From: Marinomonas piezotolerans
Lineage (GTDB): Bacteria; Pseudomonadota; Gammaproteobacteria; Pseudomonadales; Marinomonadaceae
Assembly: GCF_003362755.1 (NCBI RefSeq)
Contig: NZ_QKRA01000003.1
Coordinates: 62,001-126,000 of the forward strand
Reading direction: 5' to 3'
DNA length: 64,000 nucleotides
The position numbers and the translations under genes are program-made. The notes beneath the pieces were generated by a model, which was not told the origin of the DNA, did not search any database, and saw nothing but the letters and a program-made list of their open reading frames with translations. Positions 43,952 to 50,683 of the stretch are shown in pieces (positions within the stretch are counted from its first letter, which is position 1; each line of letters starts with the position of its first letter).

Positions 43952-44113
43952 TCAAAATTCATCAAGCAAAGGCTTGATGGCTTCGCGTACAGAGCGCTTG
44001 CGATAAATCGCAACGCCTGCGGTGATGGTGATCATGAAGAGCCAGCCCATAACGAAGATCATGGACAGGCCTGCGATGACACCGAGTAGTCCTAAAACTT
44101 CATTAACGGACAT
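43952..44113 (-). CDS. 53-residue small membrane protein
   Basis: First gene of the leftward operon. It encodes 53 residues with a strongly hydrophobic N-terminal two-thirds (VLGLLGVIAGLSMIFVMGWL and a second helix MITITAGVAIY), then a basic-acidic tail. RBS AGGAGA lies five bases before the ATG. Two short membrane helices are likely. No family recognised. Confidence 0.65.
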   Translation of the reverse strand: MSVNEVLGLLGVIAGLSMIFVMGWLFMITITAGVAIYRKRSVREAIKPLLDEF

Positions 44114-44145
44114 GGTTGTCTCCTATGTGGTTTTCGGTTTCCGGC

Positions 44146-44239
44146 TGCGCACTCCTAGAATGCGCACTCGGAAAGCTGCCAGACTCTGCCTGTCACACTG
44201 GTCTGGCGCTTTGGTTTTAAGTTGAATTGTTAAAGAGCG
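44146..44239 (-). promoter_or_regulatory. leader of leftward operon: boxA and two hairpins (antitermination-like)
   Basis: Reading leftward from the operators, the leader contains CGCTCTTTAACA (44228-44239), nearly identical to boxA of rrn operons and lambda nut sites. It is followed by a 12-bp stem with one bulge (44172-44184 with 44201-44212) and then a TGCGCA / TGCGCA hairpin (44146-44166). This order, boxA followed by hairpins before the first gene, is that of a nut or put antitermination site. No N-like gene is recognised. Confidence 0.55.
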
Positions 44240-44274
44240 GTGAAGCGGTGTTCGTTGCTTCGATGGAAATAATT

Positions 44275-44315
44275 GTGTACCTAAGGTATACAAAAGTAAA
44301 GTACTTAGGGTACAC
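44275..44315. promoter_or_regulatory. left operators of the phage repressor
   Basis: Two related 17-bp partly palindromic sites, GTGTACCTAAGGTATAC (44275-44291) and AAGTACTTAGGGTACAC (44299-44315). They lie where the leftward early promoter would be. They share their core with two sites beside the repressor gene at 45.6 kb, so they are likely OL-type operators. Confidence 0.65.
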
Positions 44316-44364
44316 AAAATTGATATTTTTTGGGAACTTTAACGGAATCAAAAGGTTACAGGCG

Positions 44365-44394
44365 AAAAAAAACCGCCCAGCTGGGCGGTTTTTT
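44365..44394. terminator. bidirectional terminator after the repressor transcript
   Basis: Perfect 30-base palindrome: an A-run, CCGCCCAG / CTGGGCGG, then a T-run. It ends leftward transcripts coming from the repressor gene and the gene at 44427, insulating the leftward operon. Confidence 0.9.
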
Positions 44395-44426
44395 AGTAGA
44401 TATTTGAAAGGAGGCTTACGAATAGA

Positions 44427-44801
44427 TTATTTGCTAACAAAGACGATATACGTATTCCAGAAAGAGTAGGCATCACGCCAGTTGGGATATATTAATTTGA
44501 ACTGCTTGATCATTCGGTCAATATACCAGGCATAATCTTTTGATTTTTTAAACTCTGCCCAAGAAGAATCTATGTCTACAGTAAACATATCTCCATCTGT
44601 ATCTATGGCGTCACATAGGTTTTGGTAGGATTGGTTGACTTTCTCTAGAGCTGGTTCGTATTTGCTTTTCCCGAATAGAGACTTTTTTCCTTTGGCTGCA
44701 TTGGCTTTAGCGCATGACCGAACAAAGTTCTGTAAGGCTTTGTTTGTCTTTGGTCTATCAGAAAAAAATTTTTTTATGATTTCGCTATCTCGTAACTCCA
44801 C
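44427..44801 (-). CDS. unknown protein co-transcribed with the CI repressor
   Basis: A 124-residue soluble, Lys-rich protein (KYEPALEKVNQSYQNLCDAID; WAEFKKSKDYAWYIDRMIKQ). It is preceded by AAAGGAGA. It starts 21 bases after the repressor gene and before a terminator, so it should be made in the lysogen. Genes in that position often protect the lysogen from other phages. No family recognised. Confidence 0.65.
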   Translation of the reverse strand: MELRDSEIIKKFFSDRPKTNKALQNFVRSCAKANAAKGKKSLFGKSKYEPALEKVNQSYQNLCDAIDTDGDMFTVDIDSSWAEFKKSKDYAWYIDRMIKQFKLIYPNWRDAYSFWNTYIVFVSK

Positions 44802-44822
44802 TCTAATCTCCTTTTTTAGATT

Positions 44823-45557
44823 TTAAATCAACGCAGAAAACCAGAATACACGTCCAATGATTTTTATATCAGAAGCAGCTTCAGAGCTTAATTCCTCATC
44901 TGGATAATTAGGATTGGCCGATCTTATGCGAAGTCCGCGGAAAGGTAGGCGGTACAGATACTTGACTCGAAGTAGACCGCCATGATTTATGGCGTACATC
45001 TTGCCATCTGTAATTTCTCTACTAAACGTATCGACAGCCACTATAGCCCCGTCTGGTAGAACTGGCTCCATGCTATCGCCATTTACGCGACAACAAGCCG
45101 CTTTATCGGTATTAACACCTGCGCTATTAAGTGTCGAAATATCAAAGCGCATAGAATGTGATGCAATCTCTAGCACGTTTGCGTATCCGTTTCCTGCAGA
45201 CAGTTCTATTTCCGAAAAGAAAGGCACTTCCACTTCATTTGGGTGAAGAGGGTCATTGCTTTCATAAACATCAACATGCCCTAGTGACTCAGTTTTGTAT
45301 TCAAGAGCTGGTTCACGAACCTGCCCAGAAGACTCGCCATACTCTAGCCAACTTGGAGAAATTTCAAGGAAAGTAGCAATCTTTCTGATGCTATTAGACG
45401 AAGGGGCATTTTCACCATTGACCCACTTAATTGCAGCTTTACGCGTAACGCCAGCCGCCTCGCTTAGACGCGATGCAAACCCACGCTCTTTGTGGCCCTT
45501 ACTATCTCTTATCTCTATAAGTCGCCGAGCTATCTCTTTGGCGTGTTCGGATGACAT
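44823..45557 (-). CDS. cI: CI-like phage repressor with S24 autocleavage domain
   Basis: A 244-residue LexA/CI-type repressor. The N-terminal helix-turn-helix covers LSEAAGVTRKAAIKWVNGENAPS. A hinge leads to the S24 peptidase domain: probable cleavage site Ala-Gly in SAGNGY (about residue 121), catalytic Ser in GDSMEPVLPDG (about 161) and catalytic Lys in LLRVKYL (about 199). It should thus be inactivated by RecA during DNA damage. The start at 45557 has GGAG five bases upstream; a longer version would read through an operator. Confidence 0.92.
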   Translation of the reverse strand: MSSEHAKEIARRLIEIRDSKGHKERGFASRLSEAAGVTRKAAIKWVNGENAPSSNSIRKIATFLEISPSWLEYGESSGQVREPALEYKTESLGHVDVYESNDPLHPNEVEVPFFSEIELSAGNGYANVLEIASHSMRFDISTLNSAGVNTDKAACCRVNGDSMEPVLPDGAIVAVDTFSREITDGKMYAINHGGLLRVKYLYRLPFRGLRIRSANPNYPDEELSSEAASDIKIIGRVFWFSALI

Positions 45558-45575
45558 TTCCGCTCCAATTGGTTT

Positions 45576-45650
45576 GTGTACCTGATGTTCATTTTTAAAT
45601 AAGGTTGAAGAAAAGTCAGTAGACAATTAATATGCGTACTATAGGTACAC
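45576..45650. promoter_or_regulatory. right operators and cro promoter
   Basis: Two 17-bp sites of the operator family: GTGTACCTGATGTTCAT (45576-45592) upstream of cI, and GCGTACTATAGGTACAC (45634-45650). A rightward promoter is visible as TTGAAG (45605-45610), 17 bases, TAATAT (45628-45633), so the second operator covers its start point. The first lies downstream of the expected cI promoter and could give autorepression. Confidence 0.65.
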
Positions 45651-45665
45651 AAATAGGCATATAGA

Positions 45666-45893
45666 ATGACCAAAAGTATACAAGATCAACTCACCAGCGT
45701 GCGGGTAGCTCGCGTTGCTGAAATATGTGGCATCACGCGCAAGGCTGTTTATGGCTGGATTGCTCGTGGTCGATTGCCTCGTACTGAGTACACCGGCGAA
45801 ACCGACTACGCCAAACAGCTTGAAGAAGCTACCAATGGCGCAGTTATCGCCCAAGAACTTCTAAACCCAAAGGCCGACACAGAAGCGGCCTAA
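45666..45893 (+). CDS. cro: Cro-like DNA-binding protein
   Basis: A 75-residue protein with a helix-turn-helix of the type VAEICGITRKAVYGWIARGRLP, divergent from the cI gene and first under the rightward promoter. That position and size are those of Cro, which blocks repressor synthesis and dampens early transcription. The C-terminal tail is acidic and likely flexible. Confidence 0.82.
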   Translation: MTKSIQDQLTSVRVARVAEICGITRKAVYGWIARGRLPRTEYTGETDYAKQLEEATNGAVIAQELLNPKADTEAA

Positions 45894-45920
45894 CCATCAA
45901 CCAAAACAGGAAACACAACT

Positions 45921-46148
45921 ATGCCAGCTCCGAAACCGCTAAACCTGCACCACCTTTACGACTGGAGACCACGCTTTGACGAGGAAACACACCAACTGCT
46001 TTTGCAGCTAACCGCCGAAATGACTCGTCTAAATGGTGGTGATCCAGTTCCTAAAAATGTGGTGCTTCGCGCTATAGCTGAATACCAGCTAGAGCGATTA
46101 GGCCCAGCAGATAAACAAAAGATATTAACAGCAATCCATTGTTCGTGA
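45921..46148 (+). CDS. small phage protein after cro, unknown
   Basis: 75 residues beginning MPAPKPLNLHHLYDWRP, with a helical centre (EETHQLLLQLTAEMTRL) and a later VLRAIAEYQLERLG helix. AGGAAA lies about eight bases before the ATG. The position after cro is that of CII-type regulators, but no CII-like motif is visible. Family not recognised. Confidence 0.6.
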   Translation: MPAPKPLNLHHLYDWRPRFDEETHQLLLQLTAEMTRLNGGDPVPKNVVLRAIAEYQLERLGPADKQKILTAIHCS

Positions 46149-46165
46149 AGGGACTAGGGGGATCA

Positions 46166-46384
46166 ATGAAAGACGATTGGAGGGTGGTGCCGCTCCCACT
46201 GAGCGAGCACCACAGCTTAAGCCTTGAGGCGTTTGCAGGTTCGACACGACTCAAACCAAGTGAAGCGTTAGACATTCTTGTGGGGGATGCGTTGGAAGAG
46301 GGCGTACAGGATGCGAACTTTTTGAGCGACATCTTTGCGCGTTGCAAGGAATTAATGGAAGAGAGGCCAAGCGTTGTTCATTAG
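46166..46384 (+). CDS. small phage protein, unknown
   Basis: 72 residues from ATG 46166, which has AGGGGG four bases upstream; an earlier in-frame start overlaps the previous gene. The sequence has LKPSEALDILVGDALEEG, a helix pair reminiscent of ribbon-helix-helix proteins, but not enough to call it. It is followed by a hairpin, and probably ends a short early transcript. Confidence 0.55.
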   Translation: MKDDWRVVPLPLSEHHSLSLEAFAGSTRLKPSEALDILVGDALEEGVQDANFLSDIFARCKELMEERPSVVH

Positions 46385-46422
46385 AGGGACGCAAGGCTAG
46401 AGGGAAACGACAGCCAATAAAA

Positions 46423-46446
46423 AAGCCAGATGGCGGTCTGGCTTCT
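46423..46446 (+). terminator. hairpin after the early regulatory genes (weak terminator)
   Basis: AAGCCAGA / TCTGGCTT stem (46423-46430 with 46437-46444), with only a short, interrupted T-stretch after it. The position between the cro operon and the replication gene matches lambda tR1, a leaky terminator overcome by antitermination. Confidence 0.55.
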
Positions 46447-46495
46447 TTGGGGTGGCTGAATTAAATCAACCGGATCAATGGTGAAATTATGAGCG

Positions 46496-46585
46496 TATTA
46501 AAAATGTATTTCAAGCTTGTTCGGCGCTTTTCGCGCTTTTTATTAAAAATGTATTTCAAGTTCGTTAGGCGCTTTTCGCGCTTTT
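46496..46585 (+). repeat. 45-bp tandem duplication with hairpin and T-run in each unit
   Basis: Two 45-base units (46496-46540 and 46541-46585) differ at only three positions. Each ends in GCGCTTTTCGCGCTTTTT, a GCGC/GCGC mini-hairpin followed by five T. A third similar end, GCCGTTTGACGGCGCTTTTT, follows at about 46600-46618. The units also read as a 15-residue repeat in a possible 66-codon frame (46489-46689), which I do not rate as a secure gene. Confidence 0.65.
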
Positions 46586-46688
46586 TAATGTTCCATGTGC
46601 CGTTTGACGGCGCTTTTTATATGCACATATGGGCAACCGATAAGCTGCTTGGCGGCAGAGGAAAAGAGATTTTTGGAGACCCGCTTTA

Positions 46689-47537
46689 ATGCAGTTCACG
46701 ATTTACTTAAACCAGCCTAGAGCATTGGAGTGGCGATTAAATTTAGCTCAAGCCGTTTTCTTCTCATATCTGTATGAGTCTCAAAGTTGGTGTGACAGTC
46801 AAGTTATAGATGAGGACGTTTACTATTGGATGAGTAAAGAAAAGGTCATGGAAGAATTACCTGTTTTGACAGACAAACCCGACACGATAAAACGGTATTT
46901 GTCTGCATTAGAACAGGCGAATTTGATTAATCGCAAAGTGATTGGCAACCGAATTTTTATTTCAATCACAGCCAAAGGAAAGCTTTGGAACCGTAAAAAA
47001 CTCAGCGAATCAGGTAGGGAAAAAAATCCCCCCCTTAGTGATCAGGTAGGGAAAAAAATCCCCCCTAAGCAGGGAAAAAAATCCCCCCTAAGTAGGGAAA
47101 AAAATCCCCCATATCATAATACTAATGATCAACCTACCAATGATCAGAATAAAGAAAGTAAACCAAAGAAAACGGCTAAGCCTTCGCTTCACTCTCGAAT
47201 GATTGAACGCTACTCAAATTCTATTCCTGAAAGCTCGATTGATGACGCTTTGGAGCATCGGAAGGCCAAGGGTGCTGCAAACACAGAACGTAGTCACACG
47301 ATGTTTTTCGACGAAGTTTTACAGTGCTCGCAGGAATTGCAGATCACGCCAAGCGCCGTGATCGACATTGTAATCCAACGAGACTGGAAGGGAATCAATA
47401 CCGAATGGGTACGAAACCACTTGCGACAAGCGCGCCCCGCTGCGCCAGTCGTCCAGAATCAACCAATGATCGCGCCGCCCAATAGTCGCCAAGCTGTAAG
47501 CGACTCGATCACCAACATCCACGACACCGACTGGTAG
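46689..47537 (+). CDS. phage replication initiator (lambda O-like) containing the origin
   Basis: A 282-residue protein. The N-terminal 100 residues form a winged-helix domain (AVFFSYLYESQSWC; DTIKRYLSALEQANLINRK). The middle, about residues 108-145, is low in complexity and rich in Lys and Pro because the gene carries iterons there. The C-terminal 90 residues (SIPESSIDDALEHRKAKGAA; WKGINTEWVRNHLR) should bind the helicase or loader. The arrangement copies lambda O, in which the origin lies inside the initiator gene. Confidence 0.82.
   Translation: MQFTIYLNQPRALEWRLNLAQAVFFSYLYESQSWCDSQVIDEDVYYWMSKEKVMEELPVLTDKPDTIKRYLSALEQANLINRKVIGNRIFISITAKGKLWNRKKLSESGREKNPPLSDQVGKKIPPKQGKKSPLSREKNPPYHNTNDQPTNDQNKESKPKKTAKPSLHSRMIERYSNSIPESSIDDALEHRKAKGAANTERSHTMFFDEVLQCSQELQITPSAVIDIVIQRDWKGINTEWVRNHLRQARPAAPVVQNQPMIAPPNSRQAVSDSITNIHDTDW
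47016..47110 (+). repeat. four origin iterons within the replication gene
   Basis: Four copies of AGGGAAAAAAATCCCCCC lie at 47016-47034, 47048-47065, 47071-47088 and 47094-47110, spaced 32, 23 and 23 bases. Each has the inverted ends GGGA/TCCC. An AT-rich stretch follows (about 47111-47160), fitting a DNA-unwinding element. Confidence 0.85.
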
Positions 47538-47545
47538 GAGACAAA

Positions 47546-48556
47546 ATGGACGTTATCGCAACAGATAAAGACATTACCGATTTAGATGTGAAAATTTTTT
47601 TAGCCCAACAGCGAATCATCGAATGGCATGAGCACTGGGAAGGTCAGGTTTATATATCATTTTCTGGCGGCAAGGATTCAACCGTGCTGGCTGAGCTGGT
47701 GTGGTCAATTTACCCAGAGGTGCCTGCTGTATTTTCTAACACGGGGCTGGAATATCCAGAAATCGTACAGTTCGTGAAGCGTAAGAAAAAACAAGGTTAC
47801 CCGATAGTGATTATGCGGCCTAAAAAGACGTTTCGTGAAGTGATTCTAGAAGATGGTTTTCCACTGATCAGCAAGAAAGTATCTGAAATGGTGAGCCGTT
47901 TTTATGATCCAAAGCCAAGTAACGCGGCAACACGTCATTTGTACCTTACGGGGTTTAGGCGTGATGGTGTGTTTGTTAAAGGTAGTAAGTTGCCAGAGCG
48001 CTGGAAGAAGCTAATCGATGCGCCGTTTAAAGTGACGGCCAGTTGCTGCGATTCATTGAAAAAAGAGCCGTTTCGCCGCTACCGTCGCGAAACAGGGCGT
48101 GTTCCGTATAACGGCATGATGTCCTCAGAAGGGGGGCGTCGAGGGGCAATGAAAACCTGTAACTCGTTCGATGGAAAAGACCCGCAATCACGTCCAATGC
48201 TGCCATGGACTGAGGACGATGTATGGTCCTATATCCGTAAGTTCAATGTTGAATATTGCGAGGTCTACAACGACCGCTACGTTAACGGCATTTTCGTTGA
48301 GGGTGAAAAACGTACTGGCTGCATGTTCTGTGCATACGGTGCTCATCTAGAGAAAGGTGAAAACAGGTTTCAGCGCATGGCCATCACACACCCGAAGCTT
48401 TGGAACTACTGCATAAACAAATTGGGCATGGATGAAGCCTTAGACTTTATCGGCGTGAAGTACATGCCTAATAACGATAGTCAGCTTTCATTGCCAATAG
48501 ACATTAATCACAAAGGTGATCCGATTAATAAAGTATGCAAAGAGGAGCAACCATGA
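47546..48556 (+). CDS. PAPS-reductase/ATP-pyrophosphatase family protein
   Basis: A 336-residue member of the PAPS reductase family, with the PP-loop SFSGGKDSTVLAEL that binds ATP or adenylyl sulfate. Cysteines lie in ASCCDSLK, KTCNSF and GCMFCAYG, which could hold a metal cluster or act in thiol chemistry. Such phage proteins are common, and relatives include DndC of DNA phosphorothioation. The role here is unknown. It occupies the place where a helicase loader (lambda P) would be expected, and it overlaps the next gene by ATGA. Confidence 0.82.
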   Translation: MDVIATDKDITDLDVKIFLAQQRIIEWHEHWEGQVYISFSGGKDSTVLAELVWSIYPEVPAVFSNTGLEYPEIVQFVKRKKKQGYPIVIMRPKKTFREVILEDGFPLISKKVSEMVSRFYDPKPSNAATRHLYLTGFRRDGVFVKGSKLPERWKKLIDAPFKVTASCCDSLKKEPFRRYRRETGRVPYNGMMSSEGGRRGAMKTCNSFDGKDPQSRPMLPWTEDDVWSYIRKFNVEYCEVYNDRYVNGIFVEGEKRTGCMFCAYGAHLEKGENRFQRMAITHPKLWNYCINKLGMDEALDFIGVKYMPNNDSQLSLPIDINHKGDPINKVCKEEQP

Positions 48557-48918
48557 TGAACATCCAAACCCCAGCGGCACGTTCAACTGATCCGATTGGA
48601 TCACACTTAGCCGCTGACGAGATCAACGAGGACGGCTCCCGTCATGTGCAACAGGCGCTAGTGGCTGGCTATCTTGAAGACGCTTACAAGCGTGGCGTTA
48701 TCAAACGTCACCGAGGCGTTACAAGCCGTGAATTGGCAGCGATGTACGGCGAAGACCGCTACATGATTGCTCGCCGCTTGCCTGAGTTGGTGACAGCTAA
48801 GCGAGCAGTTCAGGGACCAAAGGAAGAGACGCGAAAGTGTGACATAAGCGGTCGCCAGTGTCGTGAGTGGTGGCCTAGTGAACGAGTTATGGACCTAATC
48901 GACAAGGGGGAAGCATGA
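48553..48918 (+). CDS. small helical phage protein, possible winged helix
   Basis: 121 residues starting at the ATG at 48553, which overlaps the stop of the previous gene (ATGA) and has AGAGGAG upstream. The part GVTSRELAAMYGEDRYMIARRLPEL looks like a helix-turn-helix, and a CDISGRQCREW pair may bind metal. Similar proteins occur in phage nin-like regions. Function not established. Confidence 0.65.
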   Translation: MMNIQTPAARSTDPIGSHLAADEINEDGSRHVQQALVAGYLEDAYKRGVIKRHRGVTSRELAAMYGEDRYMIARRLPELVTAKRAVQGPKEETRKCDISGRQCREWWPSERVMDLIDKGEA

Positions 48919-49244
48919 GTACGGCTTCACAAGACCTTGATCCAGAGACATGCAAGCGACTAGGCGATCAGCTTATTAGGCTTGGAGACATGATGGGCGA
49001 TGGCCTACATCTTGAGCCCGACGGAAAGTGGATCAGCAGAGAGTACAGACAAGTAGCTAAAGCACTTGGATATATAAAAAAGGAAGATCGATCAGCTCGG
49101 ATCACTGAAATAAATCGATTGATGGATAAGCGTACAGCCCAAGTAAAGTGTCGAAAGTGCGACGGGAAACTAAAGCAAACCCGTTCTGGGGCTAAGCGCG
49201 CAAAGTGCCACAAATGCGAGAGTCTTTGGCAGCTTCTCAAATAG
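48915..49244 (+). CDS. small zinc-ribbon phage protein
   Basis: 109 residues. The C-terminal 35 residues contain CRKCDGKL and CHKCESLW, a classic four-cysteine zinc ribbon. The N-terminal part is helical and acidic. It overlaps the preceding gene by ATGA. It probably binds nucleic acid; no family name assigned. Confidence 0.65.
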   Translation: MSTASQDLDPETCKRLGDQLIRLGDMMGDGLHLEPDGKWISREYRQVAKALGYIKKEDRSARITEINRLMDKRTAQVKCRKCDGKLKQTRSGAKRAKCHKCESLWQLLK

Positions 49245-49319
49245 CTGCTGTTTAGGGACTCAGGGGAGGCGCAGTGACCACGGCAAGCGGGTCATTACGA
49301 TACAAATCACGGTGAAAGT

Positions 49320-49784
49320 ATGAGCAGAGCAGCGAAAGCAGACATCGAAATACTGATCAATGGTAAAGAAGACCTACGCACCAAAATGATGATGGTGTGG
49401 GAAAGCGTGTGCAAAGCAGTCAAAGCCAATGAATCCATGGGACCAATCGTTATTAAGCTTGGTCGCCAGAAACGTAACAACGGACAGAATGCTCGACTAT
49501 GGGCAACGCTAACAGACGTGGCGACACAGCTAGAGTGGTATGGCGAGAAGTTAAGCCAAGAGGACTGGAAGCACGTTTTCACTGCGGCATTAAAAAAGCA
49601 GAAAGCAGTACCGGGCATTGATGGTGGCTTTGTGGTTCTGGCTACTCATACAAGCCGCATGAACAAAACCGAATTTAGTGAATTACTCGAGTTAATTTAT
49701 GCGTTTGGCTCTGAGCGTGGAGTGCGCTGGTCCGATCCAGTGCTTAAGTATTACGAAGAGATGGGATTGGGGTTAGTAGCATGA
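49320..49784 (+). CDS. ninB: NinB/Orf-type recombination mediator
   Basis: A 154-residue protein of the lambda NinB (Orf) family, which helps load recombinases on SSB-coated DNA. Typical parts are RNNGQNARLWATLTDVATQL, WYGEKLSQEDWKHVFTAAL and MNKTEFSELLELIYAFGSERG. The gene heads a compact set of three overlapping genes ending with the RusA-like resolvase, as in lambdoid nin regions. Confidence 0.88.
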   Translation: MSRAAKADIEILINGKEDLRTKMMMVWESVCKAVKANESMGPIVIKLGRQKRNNGQNARLWATLTDVATQLEWYGEKLSQEDWKHVFTAALKKQKAVPGIDGGFVVLATHTSRMNKTEFSELLELIYAFGSERGVRWSDPVLKYYEEMGLGLVA

Positions 49785-49978
49785 GTGGCGCAATGACATA
49801 CCAAATTAAGGTGCAGACTGGTGATCAAATCAAAGGCGCGTCGGTGTCTGATGCACAAAGCCAGTCCGTAGCGGAAGCCATAGCCGATCAACTCAGTAAC
49901 TGGGGCAATCGCCTAATTGAAATCCGCATGGGCGGCAAGCGCATTTACCCGTCAGATGAAGAGGGCATGACAGCATGA
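49781..49978 (+). CDS. small phage protein, unknown
   Basis: 65 residues (MSGAMTYQIKVQTGDQI; WGNRLIEIRMGGKRIYPSDE). It shares ATGA overlaps with ninB and with the DUF1364 gene. It may be a beta-rich cap or cofactor; no family recognised. Confidence 0.6.
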   Translation: MSGAMTYQIKVQTGDQIKGASVSDAQSQSVAEAIADQLSNWGNRLIEIRMGGKRIYPSDEEGMTA

Positions 49979-50274
49979 AGGTCGTGAGCAAGAAAATACG
50001 AAAGAGTGCGCGCGGCCAAGATTGCGCACTACGCATACCTGGTGTGTGTAATTTTAATCCTGAAACCACTGTGTTGGCTCATGTAGGAAAAAATCGCGGC
50101 ATGTCGATCAAGTGCCACGACACGATGGCCGTCTATGCGTGTAGCTCATGCCACGACGCGATAGATGGGCGCTCTAACGTGCTCGATGCAGGGACTAAAG
50201 CCCGTTACATACTCGACGCGCTGGAGGAGACGCAGGCCAAACTATTGGAGCAGGGGTTAATCAACGTCGCATGA
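49975..50274 (+). CDS. DUF1364 protein, HNH-like nuclease fold
   Basis: A 99-residue member of the DUF1364 family. It has the pattern KSARGQDCALRIPGVCN, LAHVGKNRGMSIKCHD and ACSSCHDAIDG. The conserved cysteines and histidines resemble a treble-clef HNH-type metal site, so nuclease or structural roles in recombination are proposed. It sits between NinB and the RusA-like gene with ATGA overlaps. Confidence 0.78.
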   Translation: MKVVSKKIRKSARGQDCALRIPGVCNFNPETTVLAHVGKNRGMSIKCHDTMAVYACSSCHDAIDGRSNVLDAGTKARYILDALEETQAKLLEQGLINVA

Positions 50275-50681
50275 GATACGGAAGAGAGATCAATTTTACA
50301 TTGCCAGAGCCTACGTTGTTGCTCAATAAGTGGCAGCGTATGCACTGGCAGAAGCGCCGCGAGTATCACAAAGCCCTGTGTTGGAGCGTGCGTGCGGCAC
50401 TACAAGCGGAGGGTATCACCCGCCTAAGTCCCTATAAACACTGCAAGATCGAGATCGACCGCTATTCCACAGCATTAGCCGACTGGGACGGCGTTATGGG
50501 CGGATTGAAACCGCTAATAGATACGCTCGTCGTTTGCACGAAAACAAATCCATTAGGTCTAGGGCTCATCGAGGACGATAACCCAAGCTGCATCATCGAA
50601 TGCCCCGTTATCCGTCAACACAAATCAACACGCAAAGCGGCCTCTACTGTCGTGACCATTACCGAAATTTTGGAGATATAG
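50271..50681 (+). CDS. rusA: RusA-like Holliday junction resolvase
   Basis: A 136-residue RusA-family endonuclease. It has NKWQRMHWQKRREYHKAL near the start and acidic residues in DWDGVMGGLKPLID and LGLIEDDNPSC, corresponding to the catalytic aspartates. It would cut branched DNA before packaging. The gene overlaps the DUF1364 gene by ATGA. Confidence 0.85.
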   Translation: MRYGREINFTLPEPTLLLNKWQRMHWQKRREYHKALCWSVRAALQAEGITRLSPYKHCKIEIDRYSTALADWDGVMGGLKPLIDTLVVCTKTNPLGLGLIEDDNPSCIIECPVIRQHKSTRKAASTVVTITEILEI

Positions 50682-50683
50682 CT

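Noticed and set aside
46489-46689. 66-codon rightward frame spanning the 45-bp duplication
   Set aside because: No clear ribosome site, a highly repetitive product, and the DNA looks more like repeated hairpin/T-run elements. Kept as a repeat instead of a gene.
49274-49315. 13-codon frame with GTG start and a good GGGGAGG site before ninB
   Set aside because: Too short to support from sequence alone; it could be a leader peptide, but nothing else indicates this.
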